Shown piece by piece: positions 47,755 to 56,938 of a stretch of DNA of 64,000 bases. The notes under the pieces were generated by a model. That model saw only the letters and a list, made by a program, of their open reading frames with translations, did not search any database and was not told the DNA's origin. Position numbers and translations under genes: made by a program. The DNA comes from an uncultured Clostridium sp. (GTDB lineage: Bacteria > Bacillota > Clostridia > Lachnospirales > Lachnospiraceae), in contig CAMNRM010000001.1 in NCBI GenBank assembly GCA_946553025.1, positions 62,001 to 126,000 on the forward strand. Reading direction: 5' to 3'. Positions within the stretch are counted from its first letter, which is position 1, and every line of letters starts with the position of its first letter.

Positions 47755-47827
47755 CTTTTTCCTAGCTTTTCTGTTTTTTGCTTCTCTGTCTATTCTACTT
47801 CTCTGCACAAAAACCACCCAAACGGCT

Positions 47828-48982
47828 CTATTTTCCCTTCCCAAATCCGCAGTTGGGAAATGTGCACTCAGGACAGTTCAGACACAGGCCGCCTTCCCCA
47901 AGCCCAGCCAACTCCTCCGGTGTTACCGGATCATCCGCCATTACCCGGGGCAGTACCAGATCAAAAATCGTCCGCTTTGCATACATTACACAGCCCGGAA
48001 GCCCCATCACAGCCACGGTTCTTTCTTTAGCTTCCTTTCCGCCCCCTGTGCCTGTTTTTTCCATTCCGCCGACGGTTTTATCTGCACCGGTTTCCGCGTC
48101 TTTTCCCGCTTTCCCGGTTGGCACACCATTTCCTTTTACCTGATAATAAGCCAGAAGAAACATTGCCCCCGGAAGCACGGGTGCCCCGTAGGAAACGATT
48201 TTCGCCCCGGTGTTCTTAATCGCAAGCGGCGTTCTATCGTCCGGGTCCACGCTCATTCCCCCGGTACAGATAACGATATCCGCCCCTTGTTCAATCATCG
48301 AAAGAATTGACGCCGTTACCTTCTTATCATCGTCATTCCAAATCACATGATCGATAACTTCGGTATCAAATGCAGCCAGCTTTTCCCGAATCACCGGGGT
48401 GAATTCATCCTGTATCCTTCCGGCATAAACTTCATTTCCCGTGGTAACAATCCCCACTTTTTTATGTTTAAACGGTTTTAAGGCAAAAATCGGCTTTCCT
48501 CCGGTTGCCTCTGCCGCCGCTTTTTGCGCCGCTCTCATCTTTTCTTCTTCAATCACCAGGGGAATAATCCTGGTTCCGGCAAGCTTATCCCCCTTTTTCA
48601 CTGCAAAATCCCCATGGCGGCTGGCAATCATCATCTGTCCAAAACGATTTACCGCCCGAAGCCCTGCCCGATCCACCTTCAGCAGGCCGTCACAGTTCGC
48701 CTTTAATTCAATTTTCCCTTCCTTGGGCTGTGACTTTTCCATAAATTCACCCATGCACAGTGAAGCAAGGATTTCTGCCGCATCATTTTCATGAAGCATC
48801 CCCTCCTCATTATCCCAGACGTAGATCTGATCCTTCCCTACACTGAGCAGCACTGGGATATCTTCCTTTCTCACAATATGCCCTTTGCGAAATACGGCAT
48901 CCTTGGTAACACCTTTAATAATCTGCGTAATATCATGGCAGAGCACAGCCCCCTCTGCATCAACGGTTTGAATCAGCTTCAT
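47828..48982 (-). CDS. MoeA-like molybdopterin-binding protein with Cys-rich C-terminus
   Basis: [29 protein letters not shown]...[22 protein letters not shown]...[27 protein letters not shown]; tail [18 protein letters not shown]. Confidence 0.85.
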   Translation of the reverse strand: MKLIQTVDAEGAVLCHDITQIIKGVTKDAVFRKGHIVRKEDIPVLLSVGKDQIYVWDNEEGMLHENDAAEILASLCMGEFMEKSQPKEGKIELKANCDGLLKVDRAGLRAVNRFGQMMIASRHGDFAVKKGDKLAGTRIIPLVIEEEKMRAAQKAAAEATGGKPIFALKPFKHKKVGIVTTGNEVYAGRIQDEFTPVIREKLAAFDTEVIDHVIWNDDDKKVTASILSMIEQGADIVICTGGMSVDPDDRTPLAIKNTGAKIVSYGAPVLPGAMFLLAYYQVKGNGVPTGKAGKDAETGADKTVGGMEKTGTGGGKEAKERTVAVMGLPGCVMYAKRTIFDLVLPRVMADDPVTPEELAGLGEGGLCLNCPECTFPNCGFGKGK

Positions 48983-49112
48983 TTCCCTTCCCCTTTTCGT
49001 TCTATTTTTTTTTAAATAACGCTTCTGTTTATCAGTTTACATGAATTTTTCCGATTTGTAAACCTTATTTTTCCTGTTTCCTAAAAATTATTTTTCCCGT
49101 TTCTAAAAAAAA

Positions 49113-49141
49113 TTGACGTACAGGAAGCCATAGCCTATAAT
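49113..49141 (+). promoter_or_regulatory. Near-consensus sigma-A promoter upstream of cbiJ-cbiE
   Basis: TTGACG - 17 bp - TATAAT. Confidence 0.75.
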
Positions 49142-49210
49142 CAGACTGTTAGGAAAAATGGCAAAATGCCAGCAATGCTGTAAAACATACGCAAAATAAA
49201 GGAAACGATA

Positions 49211-50908
49211 ATGAATAAACAGACAATAAAAAAAATCGGCATTTTCGGCGGAACACAGGAAGGACGGCTGCTGGCCGAATTCTGCCGGGATGAAGATATA
49301 GACTTTGCCGTTTCGGTAGCGACGGCTTATGGGGAACAGATTTTAGAAAATACGGCAATTTGGGGCGGCAAAATCCACGCCGGGCGAATGAACGCACAGG
49401 AAATGGCACAGTGGATAACCCGGGAAGCGATTACCGCCGTCGTGGACGCAACCCATCCGTTTGCCCGGGCCGTATCTAAGGAAATCCGCTCTGCCTGCAT
49501 AATCACCAAAACAGAATATCTGCGGCTGCTGCGCGAAGAAACAGAGGAAAAATCTTCGGATGCTTTTTTCCTGTCCTGGGTTTCCTCCTTTGAAGAGGCC
49601 GCTGCCCGGTTAAAGCAGGAACTTCTCTGTTCTCCGGAAAAAAAGGCGCTTTTAACCGTCGGAAGCAAGGAACTTGCCTGTTTTGCTGCGGAAAAAGCAC
49701 TGCTTCCCCGTATATTTGTCCGTGTGCTCCCCTCCGTCGAAGCAATTAAGACCTGCCAGGACGCCGGATTTTATGGAAAACAAATCATTGCCATGCAGGG
49801 TCCGTTTTCCACAGAACTTAATAAAGCCCTGATCCGCACCGTACAGGCGTCCTTCCTGGTCACAAAGGAATCCGGAAAAACTGGTGGTTTTGAAGAAAAA
49901 ATCAGAGCAGCCCGTGAATGTGGCTGTCAGGTCATCGCCATCAAACGCCCGAAAGAACATGGCGGCGAAGAGGATGAACACGGAAAATCCTTAGAAGAAA
50001 TCAAACAGTGGCTGAGCAAAGAAAAACACCGAAAAAATAATACAGAACATCCACAGGAATCCGCAGAATATATACAGAAAACAAAAGAACACATACAAAA
50101 AACCACAAAAAACATACAAAAAACTACAGAAAACATACAGAAAACCGCAGAATGCATACAGAAAATAAAAGAACTCCTGCCAGAAATAACCTTACTTGGC
50201 ATAGGAACAGGAAGTACCGGGCAAATCACCTTGGACGGGCTGCGGGCAATCCTTCGTGCAGATGCCTTTTTAGGAGCATCACGGATGATTGAAAGTGCAA
50301 AAACCATGCGCCGGCTGCTGTCGGACAGCAAAAGCATTCCCCCCTGTCCCCCGGACATTCATCCTGACGGTAAGCAGGAATCTATTGCTGAATGTATTAC
50401 TTATAAAAAGGAAGAAATGCTTTCCTGGCTGATGAAACATCCAAAAATTAAGCACCCGGTCATTTTGTTTTCCGGCGATACCGGATTCTACAGCGGCACA
50501 AAGGGCGTGTATGAACTTCTGAGGGCTGAATTTCCCTCTGCCCTTCTCTGCCTGCTTCCCGGCATCTCTTCCCTGTCCTATTTCGCAGCAAAAATCGGAC
50601 GTCCCTGGGAAAATACAGAAACAGTAAGCTTTCATGGACGAGAAGAAATCATCGACTGGACATTTGCAGATAAAAAAGAACGATTTTTTCTGCTGGACGG
50701 AGAAGAACGGCTCTATCAAATCTGCCAAAATCTCCTGAAAAACCATCAGGAAAACGCCACACTCTGGGTTGGTGAAAACCTGTCCTACCCCACTGAAAAA
50801 ATCATCTGCGGTTCTCCTGAGAAACTGCTGAACATGCATTTTGAAAAACTCCTGGTCGTATGGGTTCGGCCTGGAGGGGTTTCTGAGGAAGCAGAAAAGT
50901 TGCTGTGA
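49211..50908 (+). CDS. Precorrin-6x reductase (CbiJ/CobK) fused to CbiE-type precorrin-6Y methyltransferase
   Basis: N-terminus IGIFGGTQEGRLLAEFCRDEDIDFAVSVATAYGEQIL...VVDATHPFARAVSKEIRSAC (CobK); C-terminus TLLGIGTGSTGQITLDGLRAILRADAFLGASRMI...FSGDTGFYSGTKGVYELL...LLPGISSLSYFAAKIGRPWEN (CbiE). Confidence 0.92.
   Translation: MNKQTIKKIGIFGGTQEGRLLAEFCRDEDIDFAVSVATAYGEQILENTAIWGGKIHAGRMNAQEMAQWITREAITAVVDATHPFARAVSKEIRSACIITKTEYLRLLREETEEKSSDAFFLSWVSSFEEAAARLKQELLCSPEKKALLTVGSKELACFAAEKALLPRIFVRVLPSVEAIKTCQDAGFYGKQIIAMQGPFSTELNKALIRTVQASFLVTKESGKTGGFEEKIRAARECGCQVIAIKRPKEHGGEEDEHGKSLEEIKQWLSKEKHRKNNTEHPQESAEYIQKTKEHIQKTTKNIQKTTENIQKTAECIQKIKELLPEITLLGIGTGSTGQITLDGLRAILRADAFLGASRMIESAKTMRRLLSDSKSIPPCPPDIHPDGKQESIAECITYKKEEMLSWLMKHPKIKHPVILFSGDTGFYSGTKGVYELLRAEFPSALLCLLPGISSLSYFAAKIGRPWENTETVSFHGREEIIDWTFADKKERFFLLDGEERLYQICQNLLKNHQENATLWVGENLSYPTEKIICGSPEKLLNMHFEKLLVVWVRPGGVSEEAEKLL
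50068..50175 (+). repeat. 21-bp in-frame tandem repeat in the CbiJ-CbiE linker
   Basis: YIQKTKE / HIQKTTK / NIQKTTE / NIQKTAE / CIQKIKE. Confidence 0.9.
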
Positions 50909-50936
50909 GTGATTGAACAGTAATCAATAACTATAG

Positions 50937-51527
50937 GAGAGTTTCTGTAATGCCGTATACCATAAAGGATATGATGTTCGTGAACCCATTGAAGTTAGGG
51001 TGCTTCCGGACAGAATTGAAATTGTCAGTTATCCTGGTGCCGACCGCTCTATTACAGAAGAGGGCTTACGTACTTACCGTGTATTCAACAGGCGCTATCG
51101 TAATCGCCGTATTGGTGAATTTTTGAAAGAGATGCATCTCACGGAAGGCCGCAATACCGGCTTCAAAAAAATTTTAAATTCATTGGAACGGAACGGATCT
51201 CCTAAGCCTATTTTTGAAACAGATCCTGAACGAATGTCATTCTGCACCACAATTCTGATTCACCCATATTTTCTCCATCAGGATAAAAACAAATATGACA
51301 CTGTAAATGACACTGTAAATGACATCCCAAAACTTACAAAAACAGAGCAAATAATTCTTTCCTATATAATAAAAAATAATCAGGCCACAATTAATGAAAT
51401 TATGTCTGCTGTGAATAAAAGTAAAAGTACAGTAAACAGAGCCATTAAAAGCCTAAAAACAAAAGGATTATTGTCAAGAACAGGATCTGATAAAAACGGT
51501 TCTTGGAATGTACTTCTTTTTCATTAA
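50937..51527 (+). pseudogene. Remnant of a RecG-like/AlbA-type ATP-binding regulator (C-terminal part only)
   Basis: Frame opens right after a TAG at 50934 and reads ESFCNAVYHKGYDVREPIEVRVLPDRIEIVSYPGADRSI...; typical internal sequence of the family, lacking the N-terminal half; C-terminal winged HTH retained. Confidence 0.65.
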
Positions 51528-51667
51528 GATGAATTGTCTATTAATAGTCTTAGAGGGGACTGCTGCATTAAAATCGTGTAGTGGCCCCCTCTATATATTC
51601 ATATAAACTTATACCAGATTCTCTTAATACACTGCCAAATTTACAGTTTACCCATTCTCCTGACTTC

Positions 51668-52630
51668 CTACCAGCAAAGCACCTCATTCCCCGTTTCCGT
51701 CACCAGCACCTGGATTTCCCACTGTGCGGAGGGGTTTCCGTCCTCGGTGTAGGCCGTCCATCCATTGCCGTCGTCGATGTAAATCTCCTGGCAGCCCATA
51801 TTGATCATCGGCTCAATGGTAAAGACCAGCCCGGGAACCAGAAGCATTTCCGTCCCCCTTCTGCCAATGTAGCCCACCCAGGGATCTTCATGGAATTCCA
51901 GCCCAATCCCGTGGCCTCCGATTTCCCGGACAATGCGGTAGCCGTGCGCCTCGGCGTGTTTCTGAACGGCTTCTGCCATATCGCCTAAAAACCCCCAGGG
52001 TCTTACCTGTTCCAGCCCGAGTTTTACGCACTCTTTTGTGACATCCACCAGCTTCTGTTTTTGCGCGGAAACCTTCCCGATACAGTACATCCGTGAAGAG
52101 TCCGAATAATAGCCGTGATAATAGGTCGAAGCATCGACATTGACAATATCCCCTTCTTTAAGTACCACATCCGCCGAAGGTATCCCGTGGCAGACCTGTT
52201 CATTCACCGAAGTGCACACGCTGCCCGGAAACCCTTCATAATTTAATGGCGCAGGAATCCCCCCCGCCTGCGTGGTCAGGTCGTAGACCCACTGGTCAAT
52301 CTGCTGTGTGGTCACGCCCTCACCGATATGTTCTCCGATATAATCCAGCACGGCAATATTAATTTTTGCACTCTCCCGGATTCCTTCAATCTGCTCCGGT
52401 GTCTTAATCATGTTCCGGGCAGGGACGGTACAGCCCCTCCGCCGGAAACTTTCTATCTTTTCATCAAACGCCAGATGACATTTCTTATATTTTAACCCGC
52501 TCTTGCACCAGCACAGGTCGTTTCTTCCCATTAGCTGTACAGCATTCATTCTTTCTGCACCGCCCATATTCTGACCGGTTCGTGTACCGGCGGCTCGCCG
52601 CATAAAACCCCGCTGTCCCATATTCTGCAT
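51668..52630 (-). CDS. map: Type I methionine aminopeptidase with N-terminal SEC-C zinc-binding motif
   Basis: GRNDLCWCKSGLKYKKCH (SEC-C) then MIKTPEQIEGIRESAKINIAVLDYIGEHIGEGVTTQQID...NEQVCHGIPS...GHGIGLEFHEDPWVG. Confidence 0.95.
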   Translation of the reverse strand: MQNMGQRGFMRRAAGTRTGQNMGGAERMNAVQLMGRNDLCWCKSGLKYKKCHLAFDEKIESFRRRGCTVPARNMIKTPEQIEGIRESAKINIAVLDYIGEHIGEGVTTQQIDQWVYDLTTQAGGIPAPLNYEGFPGSVCTSVNEQVCHGIPSADVVLKEGDIVNVDASTYYHGYYSDSSRMYCIGKVSAQKQKLVDVTKECVKLGLEQVRPWGFLGDMAEAVQKHAEAHGYRIVREIGGHGIGLEFHEDPWVGYIGRRGTEMLLVPGLVFTIEPMINMGCQEIYIDDGNGWTAYTEDGNPSAQWEIQVLVTETGNEVLCW

Positions 52631-52631
52631 C

Positions 52632-54599
52632 TTATTTCTGCTCCTGCACTTCTATTTTACGGATTTCCTTCGTGCGGATTTCCTCACACACGGCCCGGAT
52701 AAATTCCTTCAGATCCTTCTGTCCTTCATCGCCAAGGAAACGGCTTCTCACGGCTACCTTTCCTTCCATCTCCTCTTTTTCGCCGACCACCAGCATATAG
52801 GGAACCTTGGCCAGTCTTGTTTCGCGGATCTTATAACCAATCTTCTCCGAGCGGGTATCCACCGTGCAGAGAATACCGTTTGCCTTTAATTCGGCGGCAA
52901 CCTTATCGGCGTAGTTCAGATACTTATCGGAAATCGGAAGCACGCGCACCTGCTCCGGGCAGAGCCAGGTCGGGAACATTCCTGCGTACTTTTCAATCAG
53001 CCAGGCAAGCGTCCGCTCATAGCAGCCAAGGGACGTCCGGTGAATAATATAAGGACGCACCTTATCCCCGTTCTGGTCAATATAATACATATCAAACTGT
53101 TCCGCTAAAAGAGCATCCCACTGGATGGTGATCATGGTATCTTCCTTGCCGTAAACATTCCTTGCATTAATATCCACTTTCGGGCCATAGAAGGCAGCCT
53201 CGCCCACATCCTCCACAAACGGAATCTCCAGTTCCGTTAAAATCTGGCGGATATGCCCCTCGGTTTCCTCCCAGACCTCCGGTTCGCCGATGTATTTCTC
53301 CCGGTTATTCGGGTCCCACTTGGATAAATGATAGGTTACATCCTCATTGACGCCCAATGTGGTCAGGCATTTCTTTGCCAGGGCCAGACATCCCTTAAAC
53401 TCTTCCACCATCTGATCCGGACGGACAATTAAGTGTCCCTCGGAAATCGTAAACTGGCGCACCCTCGTTAAGCCGTGCATTTCCCCGGAATCCTCGTTGC
53501 GGAACAGGGTGGAAGTTTCACCGTAGCGCAGGGGCAGATCGCGGTAGGATTTCTGGCTTGCCTTGTAGACAAAATACTGGAACGGGCAGGTCATCGGACG
53601 GAGGGCAAACACCTCTTTATCCTTCTCCTCATCGCCCAGGACAAACATCCCTTCCTTGTAATGATCCCAGTGACCGGACATCTTATATAAATCACTCTTT
53701 GCCATCAACGGCGTTTTCGTGCGGACATAGCCCCAGTTATTCTCCTCCTCATCCTCAATCCAGCGCTGCAAGGTCTGGATAATCTTTGTCCCCTTGGGCA
53801 TTAACAGCGGCAGTCCCTGACCAATCACGTCAACCGTGGTAAACAATTCCATCTCCCGCCCCAGCTTATTGTGGTCGCGCTTTTTAATATCCTCCAGATG
53901 CTGCATATAGGCTTCCACTTCTTCCTTCGTGGCAAATGCCGTCCCGTAAATTCTCTGCAGCATCGCACGGTTGGAATCCCCTCTCCAGTACGCGCCGGAG
54001 GAAGAAACCAGCTTAAATGCCTTAATGCCCTTGGTGCTCATTAAATGCGGGCCTGCACAGAGATCCACAAAATCCCCCTGGCTGTAGAAGGAAATCACGG
54101 CGTCCTCCGGCAGATCGCGGATTAACTCCACCTTATACGGCTCGTTCTTCTCCTCCATAAAGCGGATGGCTTCTTCCCTTGGCATGGTAAACTTTTCCAG
54201 TTTTGCGCCCTTCTTAATGATTTTCTTCATTTCCTTTTCAATCTTTTCCAGATCTTCCTGCGAAAAAGAAGGAGAATCAAAGTCATAATAATAACCCGTA
54301 TCAATCGCCGGCCCAATCGCTAACTTTGCCTCCGGGAAGAGGTTCTTCACCGCCTCAGCCATCACATGGGAACAGGTATGGCGAACCACCCGAAGCCCGG
54401 CCTCATCCTTTGCAGTCAGGATATTTAACTGGCAGTCATGGTCAATCACCGTCCGCAGATCAAGCACTTCCCCGTCCACTTCCCCTGCACAGGCCGCCCT
54501 GGCCAGACCTTCGCTGATATCGAATGCGATATCTATAATGGATTTACTCTCATTATACTCCTTCACCGAACCGTCTTTTAACGTAATTTTCATGTTCAA
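52632..54599 (-). CDS. thrS: Threonyl-tRNA synthetase
   Basis: TGS domain start, RHTCSHVMAEAVKNLFPEAKLAIGPAIDTGYYYDFD, MTCPFQYFVYKASQKSYRDLPLRYGETSTLFRNEDSGEMHGLTRVRQFT. Confidence 0.98.
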   Translation of the reverse strand: MNMKITLKDGSVKEYNESKSIIDIAFDISEGLARAACAGEVDGEVLDLRTVIDHDCQLNILTAKDEAGLRVVRHTCSHVMAEAVKNLFPEAKLAIGPAIDTGYYYDFDSPSFSQEDLEKIEKEMKKIIKKGAKLEKFTMPREEAIRFMEEKNEPYKVELIRDLPEDAVISFYSQGDFVDLCAGPHLMSTKGIKAFKLVSSSGAYWRGDSNRAMLQRIYGTAFATKEEVEAYMQHLEDIKKRDHNKLGREMELFTTVDVIGQGLPLLMPKGTKIIQTLQRWIEDEEENNWGYVRTKTPLMAKSDLYKMSGHWDHYKEGMFVLGDEEKDKEVFALRPMTCPFQYFVYKASQKSYRDLPLRYGETSTLFRNEDSGEMHGLTRVRQFTISEGHLIVRPDQMVEEFKGCLALAKKCLTTLGVNEDVTYHLSKWDPNNREKYIGEPEVWEETEGHIRQILTELEIPFVEDVGEAAFYGPKVDINARNVYGKEDTMITIQWDALLAEQFDMYYIDQNGDKVRPYIIHRTSLGCYERTLAWLIEKYAGMFPTWLCPEQVRVLPISDKYLNYADKVAAELKANGILCTVDTRSEKIGYKIRETRLAKVPYMLVVGEKEEMEGKVAVRSRFLGDEGQKDLKEFIRAVCEEIRTKEIRKIEVQEQK

Positions 54600-54654
54600 A
54601 CCTCCTGCTTCAATGATAAATGCATCAACAAAAAATAAAAACCAAACACAACAA

Positions 54655-54960
54655 AAAATCCCTGAACAATCAAGTAAATGACTGTTCAGGGACGATAATT
54701 TTCTTTAATTCAGTAAACGAACTATCGCGGTTCCACCCTGATTGCGCTGTAAAAACGTTGCGGTTCCTATGGACAAATCGATAGAAACCGAAACAAAGAA
54801 AGCGCCTCTTCGTTAGACGATAACGGTGTCGGCCGGGCCTGATAAAAGCCGCTCCAGGGTGGTCTTCGGATGATTCCCCACAGGACAGTTGCACCAAATT
54901 TGTTACTGTTTACGTCCATGCATTCGTCAAACCGTAATTCAAATTCTGTCCCTCTCTGTA
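54655..54960 (-). promoter_or_regulatory. T-box leader with terminator upstream of thrS
   Basis: Minus strand contains AGGGTGGAACCGCGATAGTTC (T-box motif) followed by CCCTGAACAGTCATTTACTTGATTGTTCAGGGATTTTTTG (terminator), all upstream of thrS. Confidence 0.95.
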
Positions 54961-55382
54961 TGCTTCCTCATCTTACTCTTCCTGTCATCACTTTAACCTC
55001 CCGGTATCTTTTGCACCGGGCTTTATTTTCTTTTTTCTCTTTTATCCTCTGTAAATCCATCGATTGTTCGCGGAAATTTTCCTGCTGGTTTTCATTATAG
55101 CAGGAAATAGGCGTTTGTCAAGAAGCGAAAAAAAAGATTTATTTTGGAAAATTTTGTAAATTTATCTTTCCTTTTTCGATAGGATCGGTTATAAAATCTT
55201 ACATACAGCGGCACAAAAAGATAATATAAATTACTATTTTCATCAATCCGCACAGCCTTCTGTTTCTGTCGCTTTACAAACTTTGTAAGTTTTGCATAAA
55301 AACAAGGTGATTTTTTGTTACAAATAGAATATTTACTAAATCTTCTCCGCCATGTATAATGAACAAAATAAAAACTTTGATT

Positions 55383-55472
55383 ACATCTATGTATATTCTG
55401 GGAATTGGCTCAGAGTTTCTACCAACTACCGTAATAGTTGACTACATAATTTTTTGTAGTCAGCTTTTTTGT
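55383..55472 (+). promoter_or_regulatory. Purine (guanine-type) riboswitch with overlapping terminator
   Basis: ACATCTATGTATATTCTGGGAATTGGCTCAGAGTTTCTACCAACTACCGTAATAGTTGACTACATA matches the purine aptamer core (TTTCTACC, CCGTAA, GACTA); terminator GTTGACTACA-loop-TGTAGTCAGCTTTTTT. Confidence 0.92.
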
Positions 55473-55493
55473 TGTCCTTCTCCAAAGATTTTT

Positions 55494-55521
55494 CGTTACT
55501 GTTCACATATTCACAGCAACG
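55494..55521 (+). repeat. 28-bp dispersed palindromic element, copy C
   Basis: CGTTACTGTTCACATATTCACAGCAACG. Confidence 0.7.
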
Positions 55522-55599
55522 ATTTTTCAGCATAACTCCCATACAACCGACCGGCATATATGCACATAAACCTATTCTTCTAACCAGAAAGGAGTATCA

Positions 55600-56892
55600 A
55601 TGAACGAATTCATAAACAAACAAAACTTCATCCTAAAAGGAAACATTCTCTACAGCAAAACTCCAACCGAACTTTCCGTCACCGACCAGGGCTTTCTTGT
55701 CTGCTGTGACGGGATTTCGCAGGGCGTTTTTCCGGTGATTCCTGAAAACTATGCCCATCTTCCCGTAATGGACTGCAAGGATCATCTGATTATCCCGGGC
55801 ATGACGGATCTCCACATCCACGCCCCCCAGTACCCCTTCCGTGCAATCGGTATGGATATGGAACTGTTGGAATGGCTGGAAACCCATACCTTTCCGGAAG
55901 AAAGCCGCTACGCCGATGATATCTATGCCCGACATGCCTACGCCGTCTTTGCCGAAGATTTAAAATTAAGCGCAACGACTAGGGCCGTGGCATTTGCTAC
56001 CATCCATCCCCAGGCAACTGCCCTTCTGATGGATGAGCTGGAAGCAACCGGTCTGAAAACCCTGGTCGGAAAGGTGAACATGGATCAAAACTGTTCGGAC
56101 ATTATCCGTGAGCCCAGCGCCAAAACCTCGCTCTATGTAACGGTCAAATGGCTGGAATCCATCGCTGGAAAATACCAAAACACCAAACCCATCCTCACCC
56201 CGCGCTTTGCTCCTACCTGCAGTGCAGCCCTTCTCGAAGGTCTGGGAAAACTCCAGAAAGAATACCGGCTTCCCGTTCAGTCCCACCTGTCCGAAAACCT
56301 GTCCGAGATTGCCTGGGTGAAGGAACTCTTCCCCTGGTCGCTGTTCTATGGGGATGTCTACGATCATTTCGGACTGTTTGGCAGGGAAGCACCGACCATT
56401 ATGGCGCACTGTGTCCATTGCCCGGAAGAGGAAATCGAGAGAATGAAAAATAACCGTGTATACATCGCCCACTGCCCGCAGTCGAACGTCAATCTGGCTT
56501 CCGGCATCGCCCCCGTGCGCCGTTATCTGGAAGAAAGCATCCCGGTCGGCCTAGGAACCGATATCGCCGGCGGAGCCAATCTTTCCATGTTCCGCTGCAT
56601 TGCCGATGCCATCGGCATGTCCAAACTTTACTGGCGGCTGATTGACCAGACAAAAAAACCGCTGACGATGGAAGAAGGCTTCTATCTGGCAACGGTCGGC
56701 GGCGGCTCCTTTTTCGGCAGGGTGGGAAGCTTTGCCCTGGGATACGAGATGGATGCACTGATCCTGGACGATAAAAACATCCGCACCACCCGAAACTTAA
56801 GCACCAGGGAACGCCTGGAACGCTATCTTTATCTGGCAGAGGAAGGCGGAAAAATCTCCGGAAAATATGTAGCCGGAAAGAGAATTTTCTAA
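55600..56892 (+). CDS. guaD: Guanine deaminase (amidohydrolase family)
   Basis: LIIPGMTDLHIHAPQYPFRAIGMDMELLEWLETHTFPEESRY...HLSENLSEIAWV...IAHCPQSNVNLASGIAPVRRYLEESIPVGLGTDIAGG; guanine riboswitch upstream. Confidence 0.95.
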   Translation: MNEFINKQNFILKGNILYSKTPTELSVTDQGFLVCCDGISQGVFPVIPENYAHLPVMDCKDHLIIPGMTDLHIHAPQYPFRAIGMDMELLEWLETHTFPEESRYADDIYARHAYAVFAEDLKLSATTRAVAFATIHPQATALLMDELEATGLKTLVGKVNMDQNCSDIIREPSAKTSLYVTVKWLESIAGKYQNTKPILTPRFAPTCSAALLEGLGKLQKEYRLPVQSHLSENLSEIAWVKELFPWSLFYGDVYDHFGLFGREAPTIMAHCVHCPEEEIERMKNNRVYIAHCPQSNVNLASGIAPVRRYLEESIPVGLGTDIAGGANLSMFRCIADAIGMSKLYWRLIDQTKKPLTMEEGFYLATVGGGSFFGRVGSFALGYEMDALILDDKNIRTTRNLSTRERLERYLYLAEEGGKISGKYVAGKRIF

Positions 56893-56938
56893 ATACCGGA
56901 CAATACCTGTTTTTTTAAACCATGACAATGCCAAACAG

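Noticed and set aside
48983-49210. Moco or cobalamin riboswitch in the divergent moeA-like/cbiJ-cbiE region
   Set aside because: No aptamer core found by eye; only a sigma-A promoter is evident. An Infernal search would settle it.
54670-54897. ORF of 75 aa on the minus strand upstream of thrS
   Set aside because: Lies entirely in the T-box leader (T-box motif and terminator); not a protein gene.
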